A DNA stretch of 64,000 nucleotides from Novakomyces olei. Taxonomy: Eukaryota > Ascomycota > Novakomycetes > Novakomycetales > Novakomycetaceae. This document shows, one piece after another, positions 1-11,041 of this stretch. Made by a program: the position numbers and the translations under genes. The stretch spans positions 1,178,001 through 1,242,000 of the forward strand of contig JADEYG010000001.1 of NCBI GenBank assembly GCA_016906335.1, given 5' to 3'. Under the pieces are notes generated by a model that worked only from the letters and a program-made list of their open reading frames with translations, was not told the origin of the DNA and did not search any database. The first letter of the stretch is position 1; each line of letters opens with the position of its first letter.

Positions 1-610
1 ATCAGAATTATCAGAAATTTAAAAAAAAAAATAGATATTTAAAGGAATAGATATTTAAATATTTAAAGGAATTAAAAAGAATAATCTAGATTGCAAAAAG
101 CGATAGACTAGTCGCCAATCACAAATGCCAAAGAAACTCACGAGCAGTGCTCAAAGAGAAACTTGTATATATTACAAAACCAACTTACGGGAGGCTTAAT
201 GTGCCAGCCTGACAGGTAGTACCGGCACACTTGCACAAATCGGTCCACAGGATCTTGTACTGTGGGTATCTCTATTAAAAGCTCCGGGTGGCTCATAAAA
301 CTGGGAACGCGTTAGCACCCGGGACTTGAGCAAAAAACCTTACTTTGTAATCCGTTCAAGCATAGATCGCGGTTCAAGCACAAAAGTGGGAAGGGTCACT
401 CTCGACAGATCCATGCCAGGCCTAAAAATTAGGGTTTAGTCTCGTCAATTGCACGTCGTCAAAGTTCATACCGGAGCTGCTTGATAATTCCAAGAAGTAT
501 ATTCTGCAAGACACGTTAATACAATCCTGGGCAAGAAGCACGTCAAGAGCTATTTCTGCACTTACTTTGCCCTCATCGGGAAGCTCTTCATCGTTACTGC
601 CGGCCGACAT
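1..610 (-). CDS. Oxysterol-binding protein-related protein (ORP/Osh), 5' part, runs off the left edge
   Basis: The start of an OSBP-family sterol/phosphoinositide transfer protein can be assembled from four exons: 610-566, 503-472, 421-344 and 300-189. The introns between them are GT-AG, and a further donor (GTAAGT) lies at 188, so the rest of the gene continues beyond position 1. The joined exons stay in one frame for 89 residues. They contain ILLGIIKQLRPGMDLS, LPTFVLEPRSMLERIT and YYLSGWHIKPP, which are characteristic of the N-terminal lid and first strands of the OSBP ligand-binding domain. The protein starts directly with this domain after about 15 acidic residues, so it looks like a short ORP without PH or ankyrin domains (Kes1/Osh4-like layout). 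The EQVSHHPP fingerprint would lie outside the window. Splice sites are inferred by eye. Family assignment is firm; the subfamily is not. Confidence 0.85.
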
Positions 611-2179
611 TGTGTGAAGGAGGACGCAAGCCGCGTTTCGTCGTATTATATCATACAGTCGTCTGGATTTATGTACTTGTTTGTGTATGAGGCACAACCT
701 TTTATTAATTTAATTATACATTTTGGGCGGGACATTTTTATTACAATAATACTGCACGGGCAGAATCTGGCAGACTTGTTTTGTATTGCATACGTATCAC
801 GTCCATATACATAATATATTCACGGCGCAGACCGAGAAAACCTTTGTATATTAGACAATGCCGTAAGCATAGGACGGGCAGAGCACGTGTGCCTCCACCA
901 AACTGTCTGGTAGATTGGCGCTGGCGTAAAAGCTTGAATATAAATCGCAATTACAAAAAACAATTACAAAAAACAATTACAAGGAACAATTACAAAAAAA
1001 CAATTACAAGGAACTGATTAGAAGACATTAGTGCGTAAATACAACTAACTAATCATGGAACAAGGCACATACACAATGCAAAAACCAACAAAACAAACAG
1101 AATCTAATCCGAACGGCAATTAAGCGAGTATAATAGCAATGGTATAGTGAGCAGTGTAGTTGGCAACACGCAAACCCAGCGGCGACAATGAGACGCGATA
1201 AAGAAAAGTTCCACTGGCAATACTATACTCAGCCGATATATAAAGGCCGAATTGCTTATTAGCCTCTCAAAGTAACCTACTCGTGTGCCATATACGATAT
1301 GGGGGTGACGGAAATAAATATTTCGGAAGCACCGAAAAAGTCTGCCGAGCAAGTCGCCGATCGTCATGCACGCGTTGGAACGTTTGTGTCTCTGGCGCGT
1401 TTCGAATAATACATGGACATATTTAATTGGCACATTGTGCTTAGACTGTTTGTGCATACGAGACAATAGTATTTAAACATGTTTTAGATTTTAGCAGAGG
1501 CACCTTTGTGTTTGGCTGCCTCTTTTAGCCTTTGCTATTTCTAATGCAGGAGGGGTGTACGTGCAATTGCTTAATAAAGTGAGAGCGATATACGTTGGAT
1601 AAGGATTGATATTGTAATAGAATAGTATGCCAGACAAACAGGACTATAAACAATAAACACAAGATGAGCAAACAAAAATAACAAACGAAAAACGTACAAA
1701 AAAAGTACAAAAAATGCAAAAAACAAAAAATGTAGAAAACAAAAAATGTAAAAAACAAAAAATGTACAACTCAAAACCTGTAAAAACAAAAACCTGTAAA
1801 CAACAAAAGAATACACAAATGATGTAATACACAAAGGTTATTATAAAACAATATAATAACAAATAATATAATAAAGGAAAAAAATCCAGTGCGTTATACA
1901 CAGACATGGCAAAACGCGAGATAAAAGCACATCACACGTGCACTAGCGTTACTTAGTCACCCGTGCTAGCTGATGCACCTCCTTCCCTTTTGGTCGAAAC
2001 AGCCTCATGTAAGTATCTCTTGCGATTAGCGAGGCAAACGAGCAAAAGCAAAGTGCTGGCAAAATCTCGTCACGCGCACAAACGAGGCCGGTCGAAATTG
2101 TGATTGGAGATTAGTGAGCGGATTTTGATTCGAGCGGTTCCATTATCGAAGACTCGTTCTTTGTCTCTGAGCAGAAAGG
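611..2179. other. 1.6 kb between the ORP and tricalbin genes, no supported gene
   Basis: This divergent intergenic region is AT-rich and repetitive. It holds a 14-bp tandem repeat at 948-1014 and an A-rich degenerate repeat at about 1690-1805. Two short plus-strand ATG frames exist (1188-1262, 24 residues; 1299-1409, 36 residues), but neither matches a family I know and I found no convincing splice partners. The last few hundred bases should contain the tricalbin promoter. Confidence 0.5.
948..1014. repeat. 14-bp tandem repeat (AACAATTACAAAAA type)
   Basis: About five consecutive copies of a unit reading CAATTACAAAAAA or CAATTACAAGGAA. It lies in non-coding DNA between two divergent genes. 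Confidence 0.8.
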
Positions 2180-5100
2180 ATGGCTTTTGGTCGCAAGAAG
2201 CATGAGGAAGAGGCAGCAGAGACAGAAGAAGCGGCTACCGCTGCACATCAAGAGGAAGACTCTCTAGTCAAAGAAGCCGAGGCTGCGGGTGTGGAAGCGT
2301 ACGAATTTAATCCAGATGCATCGCCCGAAGAAAAGGCGGCTGCTGCGAAAAAGGTATGCTGACTGATCTGTCTGGGTTTGCCTGCCGACCGGGGGAAGAG
2401 AACTCTATGGTAGCAATTGAAAACCAGTCAAAAGAAAGAAAAGAAAATAAGAATAGGGAATGAATTGCAAAAGGGACAAACCGATAAATGGACAAGAATT
2501 AAATGGGCACAAATTAAAGAACGAGAATAAAAGGACAAGAATTAAAAGGGCAATGGCTGAAGGAACAAGAGACTCTGTAAAAGACAATAAAAATCTGGGA
2601 ATGAAGAGCAGCTCATAATTTAAGAAATGCTTTAAACGGATGCTAACATTGTACAGCTTATGCCGAAAGGCATGAAGGTTCATCGCCGGAAAGAACCGAC
2701 AAACCAATCGCTGGTTACTGATGTGGATGCACCGCCAATTGACCCGCCTGATCTGCCTAAACCATCGGGCCCCGTCTTTGAAGCATCCAAAACAGCGGAC
2801 AAATCAGCAATGCCCTTGGCTCATCGAGGCGCAGAGACCCACAAGGCAGGCTGGGAGCAGGTCAATGGTGGTAACTATGCGGACTATGCAAAGTTTGTAG
2901 TTGAAGATGGCGACAAAGGCCTTTCCCCCGGAGCCGCTCATGAGTCTCCGCCCAGTTTCGTGGAGACGAAACTGAAGCCCAATATGTACGGAGAGTGGTG
3001 GCACAACTCGGCTGTTATTTTTGTTGCAACGTTCTTTTCCTGGGTCTGGGGCCGCCTCCATGGAGGTCTGTTTGGCCTGGCCTTTGTCGGCCTTGTTTGT
3101 GCTACTTATTACAGGCTTAGTGTCAGACGTATGCGTCGTAATCTACGAGATGATATAAACAGGCTTAGTGTAAGACGCAAGCTGGAGTCTGACTTGGAAA
3201 CGACCGAGTGGATCAATAACTTTGTGGAAAAGTTTTGGATCCTGTATGAGCCTGTGCTGTCTGCTCTTGTTGTGGCCAATGTGGATCAAGTTCTGGCAGA
3301 GAACACGCCGGCCTTTCTCGACAGCCTTCGACTGTCCACTTTTACATTGGGCACAAAGCCTCCACGAATTGATAGTGTCAAGACCTACCCTCGGTCGGAC
3401 CAGGACGTAGTGCTGATGGACTGGCGCTTTTCTTTTACGCCCAACGATACTGCCGATATGACACAGAAACAATTGCGAAACAAGGTTAACCCTAAAGTTG
3501 TTTTGCAAATTCGTGTGGGCAAGGGTATCGCCTCTGCTGGACTCCCCATACTGGTCTCCGATTTTGCCTTTTCCGGGCTCATGCGGGTCAAAATCAAGCT
3601 GATGGCTCGAGCTCCTCACATCCAGATTGTAGACGTGTGCTTTTTGGAAAAGCCCAATTTCGATTATGTGCTAAAGCCCTTGGGCGGTGAAAAGCTCGGG
3701 TTCGATGTGGCAAATTTGCCTGGACTCTCCCAGTTTATTCAAGAGCAAGTGCACTCTAATTTGGGTCCAATGCTGTACGCTCCCAATGTCTTTACCATCA
3801 ACGTTGAACAAATCCTTGCTGGCGAAGCCCTGGACGCTGCTCTGGGAGTAATCCAGGTAACCGTTTACAATGCCCGTGACCTTCGGTCTGCCGATGTTAT
3901 CTCCGGAGATCCTGATCCTTATGTCCGTCTGAGCTACAATGGGGGTCCTGAGCTGGCGCGTACGGACATCAAGAAGAGCACACGGTCGCCCAACTGGGCA
4001 GAGACAAAGTACCTTTTGTGCAATAAACTGTCGGACCAATTACTGCTAGAAGTCTTTGATTTCAATGACGTTCGAGCGGACAAGCTGCTTGGGGGAGTCG
4101 CCTTTGACTGCGACCAGCTTTCGCCCGATGACGAGGCCAAATACGAAGGAATGACCTCTGATATCTTGCAAGGAGGCAAGCCCAAAGGCCAGTTGCACTA
4201 CGATCTAATGTGGTACCCTGCACAAAAGCCACGGGTCCTTGACGATGGCAGCCTGGAAGATCCGGCTCCGGACGCTGAAACGGGGATTGCACGGATCACT
4301 ATTGGCAGTGCAGAGAATTTGGAGCACGCGATTGCCACAACGATCAGCCCTGTCGCTGTTTTGCTCCTCAATGGCCGAGAAGTGCATACGACAAAGGTAA
4401 TGAAAAAGACAAATAATCCAGTGTGGAATGATTCCTTTGAGTTTCTCGTGGCCACCCGGTCGGACTGCCGTGTGGGTCTACGGATCAAGGACACTGCTGG
4501 CAAAGGCGGAGACAAGAACAAAGTGGTGGGCACTTGGCAGATGATGATTAATGACCTGAAAGACTCTAATGAGAATGGCAACAATACCTTTGACCTGAGC
4601 CACTGCCGCTCTGGGGCCAAAGTGCATGTAGATCTGCGCTGGCGGCCGCTGTCTATCTCTGGCGGACTGCAAGGCAAAGGTGGCTACTCGATGCCGTTGG
4701 GCGTAGCAAGGATCCATTTCCATAGTGCTGCTGATCTGCGAAGTGCCGATTTTCTTGGTGGCAAATCAGACCCCTTTGTTCGGGTCACGAGTCCCTCGCT
4801 TGTCCACAATCTGCAGACAGTTCCGATACGCAATACGACAGCTCCACAGTGGGACGAAGTGCTCTACGTACCCGTCCGCCGGGCCGGAGAGAAGTTTATG
4901 TTTGAAGTCTTGGATTTTGACACGGGCAGCAATAAGCGGTCCTCCTCCTCTTCGTTAGGGTTTACAGAGTTCCGGATGGGAGCGCTTATGCGTAAAGGCG
5001 AAGGCGACAAGTGGGAGGCTAATACGGAGGATAAAGTACAGACTCGGCCGCTGCTTACGAAAAAGAACCGGCGTCCTGCAGGCAGTATTACATTTACTGT

Positions 5101-7201
5101 ACAGTTTTTCCCTTCGCTTAATATAGCGGATCCCTTTGAGGCAGAGAAGAAGGAGAAGGAGCAGGAGCAGGAGCAAGAACAAAAGACTCTGGGCAAAGAG
5201 CAGCCGGCATTTGATGCCGGAGCTGGCAGCCGAGCAAAGCTGGAAGTGCCGGCAGAAAAAATGGTAAAATCCTCAGCTGATGCTGTAGCAGAAGCGCAAG
5301 AGGATCTGGACACAGGCGGCTCCGGGAACGAAGGCGACGAGGCAGCAAACGAATCGAAAAAAGTACGTCTTTCTCCGGAAGAACTGCTGTCGTACAACTC
5401 TGGCTTTGTTGTCTTTAACATTATAGACGGCGATCTGAGTCAGAAGAATGTATCAGTCAGCGTTATGTTTGACGATGCAGCCTATCCTTCGTATACGACT
5501 GCTCGAGCGTCTAAAGCTCGAGCGCGATGGAACGAAGTAGGTGAAGGGTTTGTAAGGGATTTAGAGAATTCGCAGACGGTAGTTTACCTCGTCAACAAGT
5601 CAGGCGACGGCGAAGTGCCTTTGGCTCAGATTGCTATAAAAACGAGTGACGTTTTACGGGAAACACTAAACAATCCGTCAGTGTTTACACTGACTTCGGC
5701 AGAGGGCAGTTCGAGTCGGGTACGGCTCAGTTTCAAGTACGTCCCAACGCCAGTGCAATTGAGTGCGGGAGAGGCGTTTACAAACCAGGGGCTTTGCAAA
5801 ATAGACCTGATAGAAGGGAGGGACCTTTTAGCGGCAGACTCCTCGGGCAAGTCGGACCCGTATGTCGTAATGCACATGAACGGAGTCAGGTTCTTCAAGA
5901 GCAAAACCGTTAAAAAGACGCTGAACCCCAAGTTTGGCGAGCAGACTCTGGTGGATGTTCCCTCCCGGACAGCCTCGGATTTCAGGCTGAACGTGTTTGA
6001 CTGGGATATGGCCAACAAGGCCGATAAAATCGGTGTTGGCCACGTTGAGATGACACAGCTGCAGCCGTCAGAGCCTTCCACAGTGCACGTAAAGCTCGAT
6101 CCTCAGGGCTATATAGTTTTGCGGCTCACTTTTACTCCACAGTGGGTCACCCGTGCCAAACTGGCTGGAGCCTCGTCCGTTATGGGCGACGTTCTCGGCC
6201 TCGCTCAGGGCCTTGGAGGGATCCCGCTCAAGGGAGTCGGCCTGGTAGGCGGAGCTGCTCTTACTGGAGCCGGAGCTGCTGGCAAATTTGCCGGCAAGGG
6301 AGTCGGCACAGTTGGTAAAGGAGTAGGCAATGTTGGCAAAGGAGTGGGCAAGGGAGTCGGGTCAGGTGCCGGCCGGATCCTCGGCTTCCGTCGCCGGCAC
6401 AAGGCCGGGTCGATTGCCAGTGGAGGCGTCCATGACGAAGAGGCAGAGGCAGTAGCTGAAGAAGAGGAGGAGGAGGAGGATGCTTTGGACGGTACTAACG
6501 GTACTAACGGTACTAACGGCAACAGGGAATTGTCAAAAGAGCCGTCGATCCGTAACTCTAATACTAATTCTATGCGCCCGTCTATTTCCAGCAATCGTCC
6601 AGCCGGTTTTGCTAATGGAGCCGATGCTAATGGCGGCAACAATGGCGGCAATGGCAATGGCAGTGACCGACCCGTACACGCTCATACTGGCAATGTCGAG
6701 GAGGAAAAAGCGGCTTTAGCCGGTGGCACTACTGCCGTTATCCACGGGCCCGCTGGAGCAGCGGCCATGGGCTTGCCCGCGTCGGCAAGTAATGCTGCGC
6801 CTGAGAATGGTGTGTATGAAGTCGATATCCTGTCGGGCAAGGGCTTCACCGACAAGAAAGTTTACGTAGCCGTGCGGACAAGTAAGCGTACGGTGTACCA
6901 TACAAAAGCGACACGCGGCCCGCAGCCCGAGTTTGAGGACCATTTTTCCACCAGAATTGTGTCCACCGAGCAGCTCACGTTCCTGGCCCGGGAGAAGGCC
7001 ACGTTTGGCCACGACCACGATATCGGCCAGGGCGCTTTTTTGGTTTCAGATCATCCTGCTGGCGAGTTTGAGCTCGAACTCGGTGATTCTGGGTGTAAAT
7101 TGAGGCTGCGCGCTCGGTTTCAGCCAGTGAAAAATAGCGATACCGCTTCCGTCTCGTCCAGACGTATCTCGCGGTCCGGCTCCCGCGTGACGTCGTCGTG
7201 A
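2180..7201 (+). CDS. Tricalbin-like ER-plasma membrane tether (SMP domain plus multiple C2 domains)
   Basis: Two exons, 2180-2353 and 2657-7201, encode about 1572 residues. The 303-nt intron has a GTATGC donor and ends GCTAACATTGTACAG. After an acidic N-terminus, a hydrophobic hairpin sits near residues 170-210. A synaptotagmin-like mitochondrial lipid-binding (SMP) domain follows at about 237-444 (WINNFVEKFWILYEP, then the conserved NPKVVLQIRVGKG stretch). At least three good C2 domains follow, at about 455-550, 740-860 and 1105-1225, with Asp-rich loops such as SGDPDPYVRL, GKSDPFVRV and GKSDPYVVM. Three degenerate C2-like segments lie near 600-700, 975-1085 and 1450-1550. A Gly/Val-rich repeat (GKGVGNVGKGVG) and a Glu-rich run separate the last two. 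Known tricalbins tether cortical ER to the plasma membrane and move lipids. The length is at the upper end for the family. Only the number of working C2 domains is uncertain. Confidence 0.93.
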
Positions 7202-7205
7202 TTCC

Positions 7206-7230
7206 GATTGATTGATTGATTGATTGATTG
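7206..7230. repeat. (ATTG)n microsatellite
   Basis: Six tandem ATTG units immediately after the tricalbin stop codon, in the presumed 3' UTR. Confidence 0.85.
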
Positions 7231-7279
7231 TGCGTGTAGTGTGTAGTAATAAACTCGTTCACAATGTCGTTGATAGTTC

Positions 7280-7370
7280 TAGGGTTAGGATTAGTTAGGG
7301 TTAGTTAGGGCTATAGTCTTGTCAATATCTATTATCAGGGTTAGTTAGGGTTAAAGCTATTAGGGTTAGT
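7280..7370. promoter_or_regulatory. Telobox-like cluster, GGGTTAGTTA units
   Basis: Two clusters (7280-7310 and 7337-7370) contain TTAGTTAGGG units in tandem plus a TTAGGG variant. They lie between the tricalbin stop and the start of the ankyrin-FYVE-RING gene, about 150 bp before that ATG. Similar units recur at several other intergenic sites in this window. Comparable TTAGGG-like boxes in other fungi are bound by Tbf1/Teb1/Tay1-type Myb proteins; that role here is inference. Confidence 0.6.
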
Positions 7371-7514
7371 AATCAGTGGTATTATTAATTAGTATTTTTG
7401 TTTATAATAAATAAACGGCTCTCGAGCCGACTCGTGTTCACTTGGCCTCTCAACGTTTGTCCGGCCAGTCTACACTAGTCGTCGCCGCTAGTCAGTGACT
7501 GGTCGAGCTTTAGT

Positions 7515-10500
7515 ATGGACAGATCAATGCCGCCGCTGCAAGATGGAATCGCTCATCGGTTTATCCCACATTGTATCGCGGAGCAGCAGCTCAGTATCCT
7601 TCAGCACGTGCGACGCGCGCGTCCACCCGTAGATGACGCGGCTATGCGACGCGTACTCGACCGCGATGACGCGGTGGAGTTCTCTCACAAATTGCCTTCA
7701 GCGCCACTGACAAGTCCGACAGGCGTAACACTATTGCATCGCGCGTGTACACACAACGCACTCGGCTGTGCCCGTGTGCTTTTGGACCAAACGCCGTCGC
7801 TTTTGTCGCAACAGACAATTGATGGAGAGGTAAGAAATAAAGAGGATTAAAAGAAAGAGGAACAAACGATAAAGAGGAACAAACGATAAAGAGGATTAAG
7901 GGTGGAATTGATTGTGGCTCTATGGAAAAGAAAATAAAAAAAGAAAATAAAAAAAGAAAATAAAAAAAGAAAATAAAAAAAGAAAAGAAATAAACATGAA
8001 TAAACAGACGAGTTTTGAATAGAAAACAAGTTGTTAATCGTGCAGACGCCCGCTCACTGTGCGAGTGCAGCTGGAGCACTCGAGTGCTTGGCTTTATTAC
8101 ATGACCGGGGAGATTCTTGTGCGGAAAAAGATCGGTTTGGCTGGACTCCGTTGCATGCTGCCTGCAGCAATGGATTCACGGCTGCCGTAAAATACCTGTT
8201 AGCGATCGGTGTGGACGCGAATGCCCAATCAGACACGGGTGTGACTCCTCTGAGTAAGGATATTTCACTTATCTATTCGATGTTTAAAACAAAATTATCA
8301 CCCAAAATAAAATAACAAAATAAGATGAAGAAATATTTAAAAAAAAAAAAATAAGAACAATATTGACAACCATATAAAATTGAATAATATTGACTAAGGA
8401 AATCTAATATCTAGTGAGCGCAATTTCGAGAGAACACTATGCATTGGTGCAGCTACTGCTAAATTCTCAGCAGGTAAATGCTGCATTTGTGAGCAAGTAT
8501 GGGGTTACTGCGTATGACCTAGCTTGTAGTATCCCCAATTTATATCTGGCCTCGCGTGTCTGTGATGCAGAAAGACCGCCCGCCCACCACCGATCTCGGC
8601 CCTACTTTGTATTTGAGTCAGCCCGGCTTAACCCTAAGACTCAGCTGCCTGATGCAAGACAGTTAAAAGCTGGTGATCCGCCTCATTTTGCTCAGAGCGA
8701 AGAACCAACGAGGCCGGTCAGGCTACAGAGCGTCCGTATCCCGCTACCTTCATCCCACCATTGCTGGGCAACCGAGTGGACAGTCGACAATTCTGGACCT
8801 GGAGTGGCGCAAGATGGATGGTACTATGCGAGTGAAATCACATTTGGACAAAGCGTTAGGTGGCACGCTCACAAACCATCGGCTGAGCATGCAAATATAA
8901 CCCGTGACTCTTGGCTCTGCCGACGTATATGGACTCGGGTTATGGTGGACATGGCTCCAGACGCAAGTAGCGAAGCTCGTACAGGTAGGCAAGAAACATG
9001 ACCTTTTCTTGTTTTGTTTATATTTATATTTATATTTATATTTATATTTATATTTATATTTATATTTATATTTATATTTATATTTATATTTATATTCTAG
9101 AATTTTATGATATTTTATTTCGTTATACTTTATTCATCTCGTGAACTATATTGACTTTGACGGCACATTGCCTGCTTAGTCGTGTGTTGATGACATTTCT
9201 CATTGCCTAGTCTGTGCCTACTCCGGTTGGCGGGATGACCACGGCGATGATTCTGGCTATGAATCAGAGAGCGCTGACTCTGATTCGGAGCAAGTCGGCC
9301 TTGAACGGGACAGTGTTCAGCTTTTACCTATATCAGATTCAATTGCACGGACTTTTGAGCCAGTATTCGCTTCCGTGTCTCCTGCATCTTTTACCCGTTT
9401 TGCTTTAGGAAAGTGTTCCGATGTGATTATCGACAATAATAAAGACGATAATAACAACAATGATGACGATAGTAACAATAATGATGATAACAACAATGAT
9501 GATAACAACAATGATGACAACAACAATGATGATAACGGCACTGTCAACAATAGCGTCAACGACAATACTGACGCTAATACTAATAACGACAATAATGCAA
9601 GGCAGACAGACGGCCGTGAGCAGGACGGATCGTCTGGAAATCGGCCTTCTCGGTGGCAGCCGGACGGAGAAGCCGGCAAGTGCCCAATCTGTGGCCGTGA
9701 GTTTACCATATTTGCACGCAGACACCACTGTCGGCTCTGTGGCCGAGTTGTTTGTGGAGCCTGTTCTCGGGAAAAGTACCCTTTGCATTCTAGCGAGATT
9801 CTCTTGGCTCCCTGGGAGCAGTCGCCCTCAGAGTTTCTGGATTTAAGCACTAATGAACTCGTTCGAGTACGCGTTTGTGATGCCTGTTTCTCTCAAAAGT
9901 GTCAGGAAGCAGCTGTAAGCAATCTGCCCTCTCGCTCGCAGACTGGCGATTCTGCCGTGACTGCTCAACCGGCTCGAATTGCCACGAGAAGTGTGACCTC
10001 TGCTAATAATTCTCGGCTTACTGTCGGCGAGGGAGAGGATTCAATGACAGAGTGTCCTGTATGTGGCATTACTTTCGCACGGTTTGCCGTGCAGGCAGAT
10101 GCAGAGGCACACGTGCGTGCCTGTTTAGAGGGATTAGCTCATTCGCCCACTCGTGCTTCAAAGCGGTATATTGGTAAGAACGGAAGAAACAAAAAATGAA
10201 GAGAAAATGAAGAGAAAATGAAAAGAAAATGAAAAGAAACTGAAATGAAATCGATATTAAAAATAAGAAAAAAATCAAGAAAAAAGATGAAAGTCAAAGA
10301 AAAATAAGGGATTAAAAGAAGGGTTTAATGCAATAATACTTGTAATGAAAAGTAGAAATAAACAATTGCCTATCTACAAGGAGACAAGCAGGCCGGATGA
10401 AAAACAAAAGGAAAAAAAAAAAAAGACATTAGTGGCTCGACTAATATTTAGTGTATCGTTTAATGACGGACTCGGGTCTGGTCGGGTTAGAATGCTCAAT

Positions 10501-10636
10501 TTGCTTCAACGAGTTTGAGCCCGATGATCTTATGGCGCGAATGACGTGTTTGTGTAATTTTCATCGTGACTGTATCCGCGAATGGCTCGCATCGGGCGGC
10601 CGCGGGTGCCCGCTGCATACTTCTCGAGTCGCTTAG
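7515..10636 (+). CDS. Ankyrin-repeat, FYVE, C2HC zinc-finger and RING protein (Pib1-like E3 ubiquitin ligase)
   Basis: Five exons (7515-7829, 8046-8253, 8415-8984, 9211-10173, 10452-10636) join in frame to give 746 residues. Ankyrin repeats fill roughly residues 60-240 (GVTLLHRACTHNALGCARVLL, GWTPLHAACSNGFTAAVKYLL, GVTPLMSAISREHYALVQLLL). An Asn/Asp microsatellite region follows, then a FYVE finger with the RRHHCRLCGRVVC signature that binds PI3P. Next is a short CPVC...H...C finger resembling a ubiquitin-binding UBZ4 finger. The C-terminal RING reads CSICFNEFEP...CLCNFHRDCI...CPLH, the ZNRF/Pib1 variant whose last ligand is His. Pib1-type ligases act on endosomes and vacuoles, so an endosomal E3 role is expected. 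The ankyrin fusion is unusual. Introns are A/T-rich, and the third contains a TATATT array. Confidence 0.88.
9018..9097. repeat. (TTTATA)n hexanucleotide array inside an intron
   Basis: About thirteen uninterrupted copies of TTTATA lie inside the third intron (8985-9210) of the ankyrin-FYVE-RING gene. Confidence 0.9.
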
Positions 10637-11041
10637 CAGCAGCAGCTCTTTCCTTTTTAACTGGTGTTTTATTGCGTTGAATGGCTTTTATGAGGCAGTA
10701 GATTAGTCCATATTTATTTTTGTGGCGGCAGCGTTCTGGTGTTTATATGGCTAATACATTATTGATAAATTAATGAACATTTTATATTTTTAATTGCTTC
10801 CTACTCCTTTGCCCGTTTGTTGCATCGTTTGCTATTAGCACATGTCGTTGGATTGTCTGGAACAGTACCAATTATAGCCCAACGTTTCCCATCTAATTCT
10901 GTTGCGTTTAGTCTACACGTCCAAAATATCATAATCGTAACAATCCGTCTCTTTCCTTTAATCGCCTATATCTTGTACCCTTTACCTCTGTTCCTCTAGT
11001 TTGGCTCTCAAATTCGTCAGTCTTTCTCCATACGCTCAGTT
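10637..11041. other. 405-bp convergent intergenic region, nothing recognised
   Basis: The region lies between the convergent FYVE-RING and UTP17 genes. It is AT-rich with no sizeable frame, and presumably holds the 3' UTRs of both. Confidence 0.5.

Noticed and set aside
1104-1466. A 120-codon minus-strand frame
   Set aside because: No family resemblance, Arg/Cys-rich composition typical of chance frames, and short unrelated frames on the other strand.
4864-5421. A 185-codon antisense frame inside the tricalbin gene
   Set aside because: A Ser-rich shadow of the Glu-rich coding strand; tricalbin is the real gene.
7280-7370. A chromosome end or internal telomere fusion
   Set aside because: Only a few units are present, the same motif recurs at about ten other intergenic sites, and gene order continues normally on both sides.
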